Shown in pieces: positions 9,524 through 18,750 of a DNA stretch of 64,000 nt. The DNA is from an uncultured Methanoregula sp. GTDB lineage: Archaea > Halobacteriota > Methanomicrobia > Methanomicrobiales > Methanospirillaceae. The translations under genes and the position numbers were made by a program. The notes under the pieces were generated by a model. That model saw nothing but the letters and a program-made list of their open reading frames with translations, ran no database searches and was not told the origin of the DNA. Within the stretch, counting starts at the first letter, position 1. Every line of letters begins with the position of its first letter. The DNA lies in the NCBI RefSeq assembly GCF_963667735.1, contig NZ_OY763919.1, positions 1,985,539 to 2,049,538 of the forward strand, given 5' to 3'.

Positions 9524-10911
9524 GAGATATACTTCCTGATGGTCTCCCTTGGGACATCGATCCCGAACCAGAGCCAGAACTGCTCTTTTGCCTGTTCGAC
9601 AAACATGTCCGTTCCCGTGATGGTCGGGCAGCCGACTGCCCGGGCCATCTCGATCAGCGGGGTTATTGGCGGCGTGTACACGAGATCGAAGACGGTCATC
9701 TCTTTCTTGAGCTGGGCCGGCTTCAGCGGGCTCCTGACATCCGGCTCCATCCCGAGCGGGGTTGCGTTCACCACGAGATCCGGGCGCAGGTCGTCGAACG
9801 TGTCCCAGGCAGCCCACCGGCAGCCCGAGCGTTCTGCCAGGCTTCTGGCGTTCGCGGGCGTCCGGTTGAGGATCGTCACGTCCATGTCGAGATCCACGAG
9901 CGCATAGGCAGCTGCCGAGGCAACGCCTCCCGCCCCGAGCAGCACGGCCTTTGATCCCTTGAGGGAGACGAGCGGTTTCCGGACCCCGAGCCAGTCGGTG
10001 TTGTAGCCTATTGCCGAACCGCAGGCAAAGACCACCGTGTTCACGGCCCCGATGGACTGTGCCGCGTGTTCATCGATCTCGTCCAGGAGCGGGATGACCT
10101 CCTGCTTGAACGGGATGGTGACCGAGAGCCCTTTTGCATCGATCTCCCGGGCAACCCGGACAATTTTTCCGATATCCGGGTCCTCGAACCAGGTGTAGTG
10201 GCAGTTGATCCGGTAAAGATCGAAGAGGCTGTTGAAGAGCCGGGGGCCCCGGCTGTGGGCGCACGGGTAGCCGGCAACCCCGAGGATCCGGGTCATGGGA
10301 TCTGCCGGCGTATCGGAGAGGAGGGATTCGAGTTTTGCCATGTTCGGTGCGGGGATCCGCCCGGTCCGGAAGAACGCGAGGGCGTCCTTTCGCTCTTTTG
10401 GCCCGCAGATGCCGGTCTTGAGGATATGCAGGATCTTCTCTGCCGCTGCAGCCGGGGTAGTATCGCTTGTGTCGATGCAGATGTCCGATGCGGCATGGTA
10501 GTTCTGCCGGCGCCGGTCCAGCATTGCGGCTATCTCCTCCTGCAGGGGCAGGTTCGTGAGCGGGGGCCGGGGTTTCCGGGCCAGCCGAACGCCTATCGTC
10601 TCCAGGTCTGCATGGAGCAGGACAAGCGTGCTGTCCTTCCTCAGGTGCTCCATGTTGTCGGGATCGGTTACAACGCCCCCGCCCGTGCTGACGATCGCGT
10701 CCGCTGCCGGGAGAGTTGCGATAACTTCGCGCTCGATCTTCCGGAACCGCTCCTCGCCATCCTCGTGGAAGATGTCGGGGATGGACCGGCCAGTCTTCTG
10801 CTCGATGAGCATATCCGTGTCGAGAAGCGGGAGATGACAGAGCTCCGCAAGGACCCTGCCTATCTCGCTCTTGCCGGTGCCGCGGAAACCGGTGAGCACG
10901 ATCCGCTTCAC
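9520..10911 (-). CDS. aroKE: Bifunctional shikimate kinase-shikimate dehydrogenase (AroK-AroE fusion)
   Basis: 463 residues with two enzymes in one chain. Residues 1 to about 160 are a bacterial-type (AroK/P-loop) shikimate kinase: Walker [18 protein letters not shown], and STGGGVV. Residues about 185-463 are shikimate dehydrogenase: [10 protein letters not shown], the catalytic Lys in [20 protein letters not shown], the NADP-binding GAGGVASA and NRT. It thus catalyses steps four and five, in reverse order along the chain. The start is GTG 10911, which overlaps the TGA of aroA as GTGA; the longer ATG frame at 10965 would bury aroA coding sequence. Most archaea use an unrelated GHMP-type shikimate kinase. 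Confidence 0.93.
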   Translation of the reverse strand: MKRIVLTGFRGTGKSEIGRVLAELCHLPLLDTDMLIEQKTGRSIPDIFHEDGEERFRKIEREVIATLPAADAIVSTGGGVVTDPDNMEHLRKDSTLVLLHADLETIGVRLARKPRPPLTNLPLQEEIAAMLDRRRQNYHAASDICIDTSDTTPAAAAEKILHILKTGICGPKERKDALAFFRTGRIPAPNMAKLESLLSDTPADPMTRILGVAGYPCAHSRGPRLFNSLFDLYRINCHYTWFEDPDIGKIVRVAREIDAKGLSVTIPFKQEVIPLLDEIDEHAAQSIGAVNTVVFACGSAIGYNTDWLGVRKPLVSLKGSKAVLLGAGGVASAAAYALVDLDMDVTILNRTPANARSLAERSGCRWAAWDTFDDLRPDLVVNATPLGMEPDVRSPLKPAQLKKEMTVFDLVYTPPITPLIEMARAVGCPTITGTDMFVEQAKEQFWLWFGIDVPRETIRKYIS

Positions 10912-12173
10912 GGGATGACCTCTTTTACTGCATCCCAGAATCCCGGGAAGGATTTGTTCACGCATTCCTTGTCAGTGATGGTTATTCCCCCGTTCGCGAG
11001 GCCCAGCACGGCAAAACTCATCGCGGTGCGGTGGTCGTTTGCCGGATCAATGGTGCCGCCGTGGAGGACCGCCGGCCGGATGGTGAGGCTGTCATCTCCC
11101 ACATCGACCTTCCCGCCCAGCGATCGCAGGCGATCCGCAGTACCATTGATACGGTCGCTCTCCTTGAACTTTAAATGACTGATACCGGTTATGGTGGTGG
11201 GGCTCTGCGCCATCGCCGCCACCATACAGAGGGTCTGGACGGTGTCGGGCGAGGTGGCCATGTCGAACGTGATGCCGGAGAGTTCGCCCGATCGTTCGAC
11301 CGTGATGAAATCCTTGGCGTACGTGACTGTGCATCCCATTGCCGCGAGCGCGTCGAGGAACCGCCGGTCGCCCTGGACCGAGTGCTCTGCCAGGTTCTTT
11401 ACCCGGACCCGGCCCCCGCAGACTGCAGCGATGGCAAAGAAGTACGAGGCCGAGGAGTAATCCCCCTCGACCGTGTACCGTCGGGCTTTGTACCGGTCTC
11501 TGGGGCTGACCACGAACCGCTCATAGCCTTCCCGGGTCACGACTGCCCCGAAGGTCTTCATGACATCGAGCGTGATGTCGAGGTACGAGGCCGAGGCCGG
11601 GGGTTTTGGGATCACGACTTCGACCTCGTCCTGGGCATAGGGCGCAGCCATCAGGATCGAGGAGATGAACTGGCTGCTCATGGAACCGTCGATCGTGACG
11701 TTTCCTCCCCGGAGTTTCCCACTCACGCGGATGGGCGGAAAGCCGGGATTTTTAAGGAACTTGACCGAGCCGCCGAGCGCGGGAAGCGCATCTGCAAGCG
11801 GCCCGATCGGACGCTCCTGCATCCGTGCGCTGCCGGTCAGGACAACCGGGTTGTGGCAGAGGAGGGCAAGCGATGTGAGGAGCCGGAGGCTTGTTCCGGA
11901 GTTGTCGAGATCCAGGGTCGTGGGCTTCCGGTCCGGGATCGCCCCGCTACAGCCGGTGATCACCAGGCGCCGGTTCTGCTCCTCGATAATTATCCCGAGG
12001 GACCGGAGAGCGCCTGCGGTCAACTTTGTATCCTCCGCCTCCAGCGGGCGGAAGATGGTGGACTTTCCCTCAGCAAGGGTACCGGCGATTATGGCCCGGT
12101 GCGTGTAGCTCTTGGAGGGCGGGGCCGCAAAGACCAGGTCCACGTTCTCGGTTTTTTCCGGAGTAACGTTCAT
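10908..12173 (-). CDS. aroA: 3-Phosphoshikimate 1-carboxyvinyltransferase (EPSP synthase)
   Basis: Joins phosphoenolpyruvate to shikimate 3-phosphate. 421 residues from MNVTPEKTEN. Diagnostic motifs: PPSKSYTHRA near the N-terminus, LDNSGTSLRLL in the middle and LKFKESDRI toward the C-terminus, with the conserved DHRTAM active-site stretch near the end. The ATG at 12173 overlaps the TGA of pheA by four bases. The open frame extends upstream to 12650 but only over pheA. Confidence 0.96.
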   Translation of the reverse strand: MNVTPEKTENVDLVFAAPPSKSYTHRAIIAGTLAEGKSTIFRPLEAEDTKLTAGALRSLGIIIEEQNRRLVITGCSGAIPDRKPTTLDLDNSGTSLRLLTSLALLCHNPVVLTGSARMQERPIGPLADALPALGGSVKFLKNPGFPPIRVSGKLRGGNVTIDGSMSSQFISSILMAAPYAQDEVEVVIPKPPASASYLDITLDVMKTFGAVVTREGYERFVVSPRDRYKARRYTVEGDYSSASYFFAIAAVCGGRVRVKNLAEHSVQGDRRFLDALAAMGCTVTYAKDFITVERSGELSGITFDMATSPDTVQTLCMVAAMAQSPTTITGISHLKFKESDRINGTADRLRSLGGKVDVGDDSLTIRPAVLHGGTIDPANDHRTAMSFAVLGLANGGITITDKECVNKSFPGFWDAVKEVIP

Positions 12174-12970
12174 TCGTTCACCTCGAATTTCCGGTAACAG
12201 CCCAGCTCTTTGATCTCCGTTATCTTCCGGAGTTCGGCAAGCGCCTCGGCAGTCCTCTCTGACCACGCGTAATCGAGGAAGAAGACATAGTTCCCGATCC
12301 CCCGCTTGGATGGCCGGGACTCGATCCGGGTCAGGTTGACATTCCGTTCTGCAAAGACATGGAGGAGATCGTGGAGCAGGCCGGCCCGGTCGGTGCTCGG
12401 GTCGATCAGGATACTGCATTTCTCGGGCTTCTGGTCCCGGGCCGGGATGGTCGAGATCCGGACAAACCGGGTGGTGTTGTTCTTGTTGTTCTCGGTGTTT
12501 TTCACAATCACCGGCATCCCGTAGATGGCTGCCGCGGATTCCGAGAGGATGGCTGCGGCATGCGGGGTCTTCCGGGCTTCGAGAGCGCTCGACGCATTGC
12601 TGCTCGTGTGGATGACCGGAACCCCCCACTTCTCGATGCATTCGCTGCACTGCTCGTGGGTCTGGGGGTGGGCATAGATGATCCGGATCCGGTGGAGCGG
12701 TTCGGGCGAGGCCAGGTTGTGGTGGATGGGCATGTACATCTCGGCCGTTATCACGAGCGGATACCGGGTCAGCCCGTCCAGGGTCTCGCCCACGCTGCCC
12801 GCCTCGGAGTTCTCCATCGGGGCGATCCCGTCCCCTTCGCCTTTTGCAACCGCGGCAAGGATCGCGTGGATGGTGGGAACGAGCCGGACCGTCTCGCCCG
12901 TCTTCTCCGCTACCTTGAGCGCAAGCTGGTGCGAGAAGGTGCCTTCGGGCCCGAGCGTTATCAGGTTCAT
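12170..12970 (-). CDS. pheA: Prephenate dehydratase, stand-alone
   Basis: Converts prephenate to phenylpyruvate for phenylalanine. 266 residues from MNLITLGPEGTFSH. The catalytic TRF triad is in NNTTRFVRI and a C-terminal ACT domain (about residues 185-260) has the ESRP motif used for phenylalanine feedback. There is no chorismate mutase domain at either end. ATG 12970 forms an ATGA overlap with the tyrA stop, preferred over the ATG five codons upstream. Confidence 0.95.
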   Translation of the reverse strand: MNLITLGPEGTFSHQLALKVAEKTGETVRLVPTIHAILAAVAKGEGDGIAPMENSEAGSVGETLDGLTRYPLVITAEMYMPIHHNLASPEPLHRIRIIYAHPQTHEQCSECIEKWGVPVIHTSSNASSALEARKTPHAAAILSESAAAIYGMPVIVKNTENNKNNTTRFVRISTIPARDQKPEKCSILIDPSTDRAGLLHDLLHVFAERNVNLTRIESRPSKRGIGNYVFFLDYAWSERTAEALAELRKITEIKELGCYRKFEVNE

Positions 12971-13797
12971 CGGTTCACCATGCATTCGATCAGCGCATCG
13001 GTCGTCTTCTGGCCCTGCTCGCAGTACGTGCCCAGGTGGCGGCTGTTCTTCTCGAAAAATTCCCTGAAGCGCCCGGGTTCTTTTGCTTCCACGATTGCCG
13101 CAAGATCCGCTGCCGAACTCCGGCAGGCTGCAAGAACCTCGGGAACATACGGGTTCTGCTGCAGGATGTCGGCATAGAGCGCGGGGTCCTGCGAGAGGAG
13201 CCGGCCCACGAGCGAGAGCTCGATCTGGTACACCGGGCTCTCGAACTGTTCGGTCTTCTGGAGATCCACGCCGAGCCGGCGCACGGTGTCGGCAACGCAG
13301 AGCGTGACGAAATGGGTGAGCCCCTGGACAACGGCAACGGTCCGGTCGTGCTCTTCCGGGCTCGCGATCGTGCAGACGGCTCCCTGCGTCTCAAAGATAC
13401 TGGTTATCTCTGCCACCCGCGCTTCACTTGCCCTGGCCGGGCAGACGATGATGGTCTGGTTCCGGATGGATCTTACGGTTGGCCCGAACATCGGGTGGAG
13501 ACCGATCACGTCCGCGTTCGATTCGAGCATCGCCTGGACCGGTCGTACCTTGAGCGACGTGAAGTCGCAGAGGAGCTGGCCCGGTTTCAGGAGCGGCGCG
13601 ATCTCATGGATCACCCGGATAGTCTCCCGGATCGGGACCGAGACGATGACGATGTCGCACTGCGCTGCTATGTCTGTCGCGGTGATGGCGGTCTTCCTTC
13701 CCGAGAGCAGGACTTCGTACCCGGCGCTCTCGAACACCCGGGCAAAGAGCCGGCCCATCTTCCCGGTGCCGCCGATTATTCCTGCCTTCATGATCAC
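12967..13797 (-). CDS. tyrA: Prephenate dehydrogenase
   Basis: Oxidative decarboxylation of prephenate to 4-hydroxyphenylpyruvate for tyrosine. 276 residues. The N-terminal NAD(P)-binding motif is GIIGGTGKMGRLF; the substrate-side HPMFGP motif and the following Arg-rich region are typical. No chorismate mutase domain is fused. The GTG at 13797 overlaps the upstream stop as GTGA; an ATG at 13791 would give a protein two residues shorter and begins closer to the Rossmann strand, so either could be used. Confidence 0.93.
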   Translation of the reverse strand: MIMKAGIIGGTGKMGRLFARVFESAGYEVLLSGRKTAITATDIAAQCDIVIVSVPIRETIRVIHEIAPLLKPGQLLCDFTSLKVRPVQAMLESNADVIGLHPMFGPTVRSIRNQTIIVCPARASEARVAEITSIFETQGAVCTIASPEEHDRTVAVVQGLTHFVTLCVADTVRRLGVDLQKTEQFESPVYQIELSLVGRLLSQDPALYADILQQNPYVPEVLAACRSSAADLAAIVEAKEPGRFREFFEKNSRHLGTYCEQGQKTTDALIECMVNR

Positions 13798-14780
13798 TTC
13801 TCGCGGATCGTCTCTTTGACGGCCATGCCAAAATGCCTGCCGCCTTCGAGCGCACAGCCCATCACCTTGTCGCCGGGCGCAAGGGCCACGACCGAGATGG
13901 CGCTGCCGTCCTCTTTCACGAGCCTTATTGTCTCGGCGTTCTGGAGGATCAGGCTGACCTTTGACTTCCCGGCCGTTGCTTCAACAAGGAGGAGCGGCCG
14001 TCGCTCGATCTTGGTCCGGCCGATGATGGCGGAGTGCGCTTTGCCTTTGGCATCCGCTACCATCACTTCGCCGCCGATGGCAAGATCCGAGAGGTACGCG
14101 GTCTTCCCATCCGGGAGGAGGATGTAGGCATGGACCGCCCCGGCATTGACGCGGAACGGCCGGGGGGCGACATACGGGTTCTCCAGGGTCTCGGCATGGA
14201 CGAGGAGCATGGCGGACGAGGTGTTCCCCATCAGCATGCCCTCGCCGTCCGAGAGGATCGAGCAGGTGTCCACGCAGACCCGGTCGCCCATACCGACCGG
14301 CTGGATCTTTGTTACGGTGAACGGGATGAGGCCGACCGTGCCGGTCGTTGCCTTGAGGAGACCGGCAACGGATTTCACCACCGCGGGATCGTCTGTCTTG
14401 AGGAGAATGCCGTGCACGCCTTTCTCCAGAACGTGGATGGCCATCTTCGCTTCCTCGATGTTCCTGACCCGGGCAATGATCTTATCGGACTGGGCCACCA
14501 GGTTCTCGAGCGGGATGACTGTCCAGTCGCTCGTTGTCACGATGACGAGCTGGTTTTTGCCGGCCGCTGCCGCTTTGTTCTCGCTCTCCTTGTCCGTGAT
14601 GGTGACTTCGAGCACACCGGTGCCGGGCTTTATGTCCCCGTCCGGTGCCACGGTCGTGATCCGGCCAAGCCTCTTCACGTCCTCGGCCCGGTCAACCACG
14701 AGCGCATCGGCGCCGCTCTCGATGGCGGTTGTTGCAATATCCTTGTTCCAGGGGCGGATGTCCACCCAGAACTGCTTCAT
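13794..14780 (-). CDS. aroB': 3-Dehydroquinate synthase II (archaeal type)
   Basis: NAD-dependent oxidative deamination and cyclisation of ADTH to 3-dehydroquinate; the archaeal replacement for bacterial AroB. 328 residues from MKQFWVDIRPWNKD, with the family-typical VDTCSILSDGEGMLMGNTSS and the Gly-rich PGDKVMGCALEGGRHFG near the end. The ATG at 14780 overlaps the stop of the upstream aldolase by four bases. Its substrate is made by the adjacent gene product. Confidence 0.95.
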   Translation of the reverse strand: MKQFWVDIRPWNKDIATTAIESGADALVVDRAEDVKRLGRITTVAPDGDIKPGTGVLEVTITDKESENKAAAAGKNQLVIVTTSDWTVIPLENLVAQSDKIIARVRNIEEAKMAIHVLEKGVHGILLKTDDPAVVKSVAGLLKATTGTVGLIPFTVTKIQPVGMGDRVCVDTCSILSDGEGMLMGNTSSAMLLVHAETLENPYVAPRPFRVNAGAVHAYILLPDGKTAYLSDLAIGGEVMVADAKGKAHSAIIGRTKIERRPLLLVEATAGKSKVSLILQNAETIRLVKEDGSAISVVALAPGDKVMGCALEGGRHFGMAVKETIREK

Positions 14781-15562
14781 TCGTCGTGCTCCAAGGCTTT
14801 GGCGGGATCCACGTTGTGGTGCACCACCCGGCAGAGCGCGTGGACGAAGTTCTTCGTGTCCTTTCTCTGGAACGCGTTCCTGCCCACGCAGACCCCGGCG
14901 CCGCCGACCGAGACCGAGTCCCGGATGATCCTGAGCGATTCGAGATCGCCCGTCTTCTCGCCGCCGGCAATGAAGACCGGCACCGAGCAGGCTTTCACGA
15001 TCCGCCGGAAGGCCTCGGGGTCGCCCGGGTAGTTGGTCTTGATCATGTCCGCGCCCAGCTCCTCGGCAACCCGGACCGCGTGGCCCACCGACTGCGGCGA
15101 GAACGGGTCGATGCCCTTGCCCCGCGGGTAGATCATGGTGAGGAGCGGCATGCCCCAGCGGGTGCAGTCGCGGGCAACCTTTGCCCCGATCTCGAGCATC
15201 TTGGACTCGTTGGGCGCCCCGAGGTTGATGTGGATCGAGACCGCGTCGGCCCCAAGAGCAATGGCTTCCTCCACCGTGCAGACCTGGACCTTGTCGTTCG
15301 GGTCCGGGTTCAACGATGTGCTTCCCGAGAGGTGGATGAAGAGGCCGATGTCCCGGCCATGCTTCCGGTGGCCGCGCTTGACCAGGCCCTTGTGGAGGAT
15401 GATCGCGTTGGCGCCGCCGTTGCTGACATCCGAGATGACCTGCGTCATGTCGAGGAGGCCGTCGATCTGCCCCATCGAGAAGCCGTGATCCATCGGGACG
15501 ATGACCGATCTTCCCGTGTTCCTGTCCATAATCCGTTCGATCCTGATATCCTTGCCAATCAT
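14777..15562 (-). CDS. 2-Amino-3,7-dideoxy-D-threo-hept-6-ulosonate (ADTH) synthase, class I aldolase family
   Basis: First committed enzyme of the archaeal shikimate route: condenses a deoxysugar phosphate derivative with aspartate semialdehyde. 261 residues. Key residues of this DeoC/FbaB-type family are visible: Asp in PMDHGFS, Tyr in IYPRGKG, and the Schiff-base Lys in DMIKTNYPGDP. It is next to DHQ synthase II, which uses its product. A paralogue lies directly upstream, 13 bp away. Which of the two makes ADTH and which, if either, is a fructose-bisphosphate aldolase cannot be read from sequence alone. Confidence 0.85.
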   Translation of the reverse strand: MIGKDIRIERIMDRNTGRSVIVPMDHGFSMGQIDGLLDMTQVISDVSNGGANAIILHKGLVKRGHRKHGRDIGLFIHLSGSTSLNPDPNDKVQVCTVEEAIALGADAVSIHINLGAPNESKMLEIGAKVARDCTRWGMPLLTMIYPRGKGIDPFSPQSVGHAVRVAEELGADMIKTNYPGDPEAFRRIVKACSVPVFIAGGEKTGDLESLRIIRDSVSVGGAGVCVGRNAFQRKDTKNFVHALCRVVHHNVDPAKALEHDE

Positions 15563-15575
15563 GATTCCACCTCAG

Positions 15576-16367
15576 TTACGCCTTGAGAATTTCCAGAGCC
15601 TCTTCAACGCTCCTGTTCTTGTGCACGATACAGGCTGCTGCCCGGACAAACTTGTCCGGGGTCCGGTGCTGGAACGCGTTCCGCCCGATCGAGATCCCCG
15701 CAGCCCCGCCTGCCATCGCGCCTTCAATCAGTTCCAATGTTGTGCGGTCATCGGTCTTTGAACCTCCGGCCACGACCACCGGCACCGGGCAGCCCCGGGT
15801 CACTTCGCGGAAGGACTCGGGATCGCCCGTGTACACAGTCTTGACGATATCGGCCCCGAGCTCGGCTGCCACCCGGGCCGCGAGCTTGACCTGGTCGAGA
15901 TCGTTGGCCTTTGCAATGTTCTTGCCCCTCGGGTACATCATCGCAAGGAGCGGCATGCCCCATTCCATGCATTCCACCGCAACGGCGCCTAAGTCCTGGA
16001 GCATCCGGGCTTCCTCTTCGGCGCCGATATTCACGTGCATCGAGACCCCGTCGGCTCCCATCTTCAGCGCATTCTGCACCGTGTTGACGAGCACTTTCGA
16101 GTTCGGGTCCGGCGCGAGCTTCGTGCTCGCGGACAGGTGCAGGATCAGCCCCACGTCCCTGCCGCCCTGCCGGTGCCCGTGGAGCGCAAGGCCCACGTGG
16201 CCGATCACCGCATTGGCCCCGCCGTCCGCAACCAGGTTGACCGACTGGCCCATGTCGATGAGGCCCGGGATCGGGCCGTCACTGACGCCGTGGTCCATCG
16301 GGACGATGATCGTTTTCTTGGTATTCCGGTTCATGATTCTTTCAAGACGAATTTCCTTTCCTCTCAT
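15576..16367 (-). CDS. ADTH synthase / fructose-bisphosphate aldolase paralogue, first gene of the aromatic operon
   Basis: 263 residues from [16 protein letters not shown]. It has the same aldolase signature as its neighbour (Asp in PMDHGVS, Tyr in MYPRGKN, Lys in [11 protein letters not shown]) but differs in detail, for example TVYTGDP against TNYPGDP around the Schiff-base Lys. In methanogens this family includes both ADTH synthase and an archaeal fructose-bisphosphate aldolase, the latter able to supply the deoxysugar precursor. ATG 16367 has a strong upstream GGGGGAGGTG site; the frame is open further but that site decides the start. Confidence 0.82.
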   Translation of the reverse strand: MRGKEIRLERIMNRNTKKTIIVPMDHGVSDGPIPGLIDMGQSVNLVADGGANAVIGHVGLALHGHRQGGRDVGLILHLSASTKLAPDPNSKVLVNTVQNALKMGADGVSMHVNIGAEEEARMLQDLGAVAVECMEWGMPLLAMMYPRGKNIAKANDLDQVKLAARVAAELGADIVKTVYTGDPESFREVTRGCPVPVVVAGGSKTDDRTTLELIEGAMAGGAAGISIGRNAFQHRTPDKFVRAAACIVHKNRSVEEALEILKA

Positions 16368-16712
16368 AGTAACAACAACACCTCCCCCTGCATTCACACA
16401 ACAATCTGGTGCAAACCAAGGGGCTTAACGATACCAGTAGTAAAACCGGTAATAAAAGCTAAAGAAGCTAAAAAAGCCGAAGACGCGGGACCAGACGGTA
16501 CCGTCTTCGAGCGATAATTCAGAAACGGTTCTTACATTGCGGGCGGGTGCTCTAGAGATAAAGACATTCACGGGCAAAAAAACCCTCACGAATGCTGTGG
16601 CACTCTTCCTGCATGCTCATTTTGTATGGTGGTGCTTGTATTTAAGCGTGTGTGCTAGGGTGTAGCATGGCTATGGAAAAAATGCGAAGAATAAAAAAAA
16701 TGGAGAAAAATT
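16368..16712 (-). promoter_or_regulatory. Leader and promoter region of the aromatic operon
   Basis: Reading the minus strand toward 16367, a perfect 8-bp inverted repeat, CGAAGACG at 16478-16485 and CGTCTTCG at 16502-16509 with a 16-base loop, precedes an A/T-rich stretch (about 16440-16475, candidate TATA CTTTTATTA) and then the ribosome site. The hairpin could be an operator or a leader structure. Base composition falls sharply beyond about 16600 as the accessory region begins. Confidence 0.4.
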
Positions 16713-17339
16713 CTAGCGGGATTGGATTATTCGTTCAACTCCTTGTATAAAATGAAATAAACTCGTTGATTTTGGATTGTTTAAATCAAGGTGTGGTGAA
16801 ATTTTTCTTGCCCATTCGAGTTTATCACTACCATCGCAATCTGAACACTTCTTTCCTAATGTTTCAGCTAAATGTTCCCATGCGCCTACGATAGAATCTG
16901 GAGGAATATTCTCAATTTTTTGAATTTTCGCTTTGGGGTACGCAGATTTAACTGCATGGAGGTCTGCAATAAACCAAGATTCCATCTCTTCAACAGCAAT
17001 GCGGAATAATACGCAAGGTGGTTGATTGAATAATTGTTCATGAAGATTGATCATTTTTTCTTTTAATTGAATACAATCATCATCATCGGCATCGACAAGA
17101 ACAATAATGCAATATTCATCAGGCAAATGAGAATAACCACGTAACTTGGCTGGTAATTGATGCAACAAAGAACGGTCTTTTGGATTGGGTAAGAAGTATG
17201 CAGACGATGGAAGTTCTCCTTTACCTCGATGATGGTGAATTTTAAAATCTAAATTTTCCCGTAAATTGAATCGGCGAGTAAAAATTTCCTTCACTGCAGG
17301 AATATCCGATGCACCCTCCACAAGAATTTCAAAGAACAT
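16713..17339 (-). CDS. TOPRIM-type protein of the DUF4276 kind, partner of an AAA ATPase
   Basis: 208 residues from MFFEILVEGASD. The TOPRIM acidic motifs are visible: Glu in ILVEGASD near the N-terminus and the acidic cluster VLVDADDDD at about residue 85. Such proteins, paired with an AAA_21-type ATPase, resemble the OLD and PARIS families of phage-defence nucleases, where the TOPRIM subunit is the effector. The ATG at 17339 overlaps the end of the ATPase gene by 11 bases, so the pair is co-translated. AT-rich codon use differs from the flanking core genes and suggests horizontal transfer. The nuclease role is inference. Confidence 0.75.
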   Translation of the reverse strand: MFFEILVEGASDIPAVKEIFTRRFNLRENLDFKIHHHRGKGELPSSAYFLPNPKDRSLLHQLPAKLRGYSHLPDEYCIIVLVDADDDDCIQLKEKMINLHEQLFNQPPCVLFRIAVEEMESWFIADLHAVKSAYPKAKIQKIENIPPDSIVGAWEHLAETLGKKCSDCDGSDKLEWARKISPHLDLNNPKSTSLFHFIQGVERIIQSR

Positions 17340-18561
17340 GTGGATTGCCTCGACCGAAATGATCGCTATACCAGAGGCTACCGAGAGGTATTCCTTCATC
17401 AAACAATTCTTTTACTGTTTTTATATCTGCGGCCCTGACTGCGGTGGACACACCTTTTTCATTTTTCTCTAGAATCCAGACTTCTTTTGGGGTCAGTGCA
17501 TCAATAAAATATGGTGAATGTGTTGTAATAATAATTTGAGGACCATTTTTATCAACTGAATAATTTTTCATCGTTTGAGCGAGCGGCTCTAATAATTGAT
17601 GGTGTAATCCATTTTCAGGTTCTTCAATCCCAATCAATGGAAATGGAGAAGGATCTTCCAGTAATAAAAGATAAGCTAGCATTTTTAGGGTGCCATCTGA
17701 CATATCCTGCTGATAAAATGGATTTTGATACCCCTTATCATTAAACTCTAATAATAATCGACCGTCATCGGTTCTTTTATGAGAAATTTTTTGTATTCCA
17801 GGAATATATCGTGCAATTCGGTCTAACATTTTGTCGAATTTAATTGAATCAGTACGTTCAATGTATTGTAAATAGTTCGCTAAATTGTCGCCACTTTGAC
17901 TCAGATGTTTTTGTGCTCCAGCAACAGGTAATATGCGTGCTAGATTCGGTACAAAATAGGATAAATACCATCCTTCGAGAAATGTTCTAAATGCAACAAT
18001 TCGTGGGTGTTCAGACAAATTTCCAAATGTGGTAATTCCTAAATACCGAGTGTCATTCAGCTTAATAGCAACTGATGTATTCTCTTCTTCTTTATCAGAA
18101 CCGCGCCCAGCCCAAGCAGATCCTTTTCCTTTTTTAATTTCCAAAAATGAAAACGGCTTTCCGATCGTTTGCCCTTTTCTTCGTTGTCGTAACCGCTCAT
18201 ACACAACTACTGTGTGACCTGATTTATCCAAGTTAATATGTAATGAATAACTGATTGGACGCGAATTTTGATCTTGCCTGAAGTATAACTCAAATTCTAT
18301 CGGACCTTTTTGTCCCTGTGTTCTTAATCTTTCAAAGCCCCCACGGTGTGGTTTATCGCACGCTTCCTCAACATTTGTTCGAAGGCAATCTCCAATAAAA
18401 CCGAGTGCATCCATTAAAGCAGATTTTCCAGAACCATTTGGCCCGATAACTGCAATAAATTTTGATAGAGGGGCATTTTCGCGGTTTTCGAAAGTTCTGC
18501 CTAATGTGACATCTTGTAACGCACGGTAATTCTTTATTCGGATACCTTCTAACTGGGGCAT
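17329..18561 (-). CDS. AAA family (AAA_21/SMC-like) ATPase of a two-gene defence-type module
   Basis: 410 residues. Walker A is GPNGSGKS at about residue 40, an ABC-type signature MSDGTLKML near 285, Walker B LIGIEEPENGLH near 310 and the switch His in TTHSPYF near 345. This is the OLD/RecF-like architecture in which a long insertion between Walker A and the signature forms the arm. Together with the downstream TOPRIM gene it makes a two-gene unit like those of anti-phage systems. No predicted membrane segment. Low GC compared with the operon to its left. Confidence 0.82.
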   Translation of the reverse strand: MPQLEGIRIKNYRALQDVTLGRTFENRENAPLSKFIAVIGPNGSGKSALMDALGFIGDCLRTNVEEACDKPHRGGFERLRTQGQKGPIEFELYFRQDQNSRPISYSLHINLDKSGHTVVVYERLRQRRKGQTIGKPFSFLEIKKGKGSAWAGRGSDKEEENTSVAIKLNDTRYLGITTFGNLSEHPRIVAFRTFLEGWYLSYFVPNLARILPVAGAQKHLSQSGDNLANYLQYIERTDSIKFDKMLDRIARYIPGIQKISHKRTDDGRLLLEFNDKGYQNPFYQQDMSDGTLKMLAYLLLLEDPSPFPLIGIEEPENGLHHQLLEPLAQTMKNYSVDKNGPQIIITTHSPYFIDALTPKEVWILEKNEKGVSTAVRAADIKTVKELFDEGIPLGSLWYSDHFGRGNPHVL

Positions 18562-18750
18562 GTCCTCAACTCTTGGATATACATATCTTCAGAGATTTGA
18601 GATAGATAAATCATTTGTAATAGATGATTGATGGATTTTAGAAACTGATAACAACTAATAATTATCCGTATTTACTGAAATTGATCTGCCATTGGGGGGG
18701 ACCCCTTGCTGTGGCGGCGTCAATCGTAACATAAGAATTGATCCCCCCCG

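Noticed and set aside
11175..12197. 340-codon plus-strand frame
   Set aside because: Antisense shadow of aroA in GC-rich DNA; composition is Arg/Gly/Asp-biased and no motif is present.
14034..15032. 332-codon plus-strand frame
   Set aside because: Antisense to DHQ synthase II and ADTH synthase, both firmly identified on the other strand.
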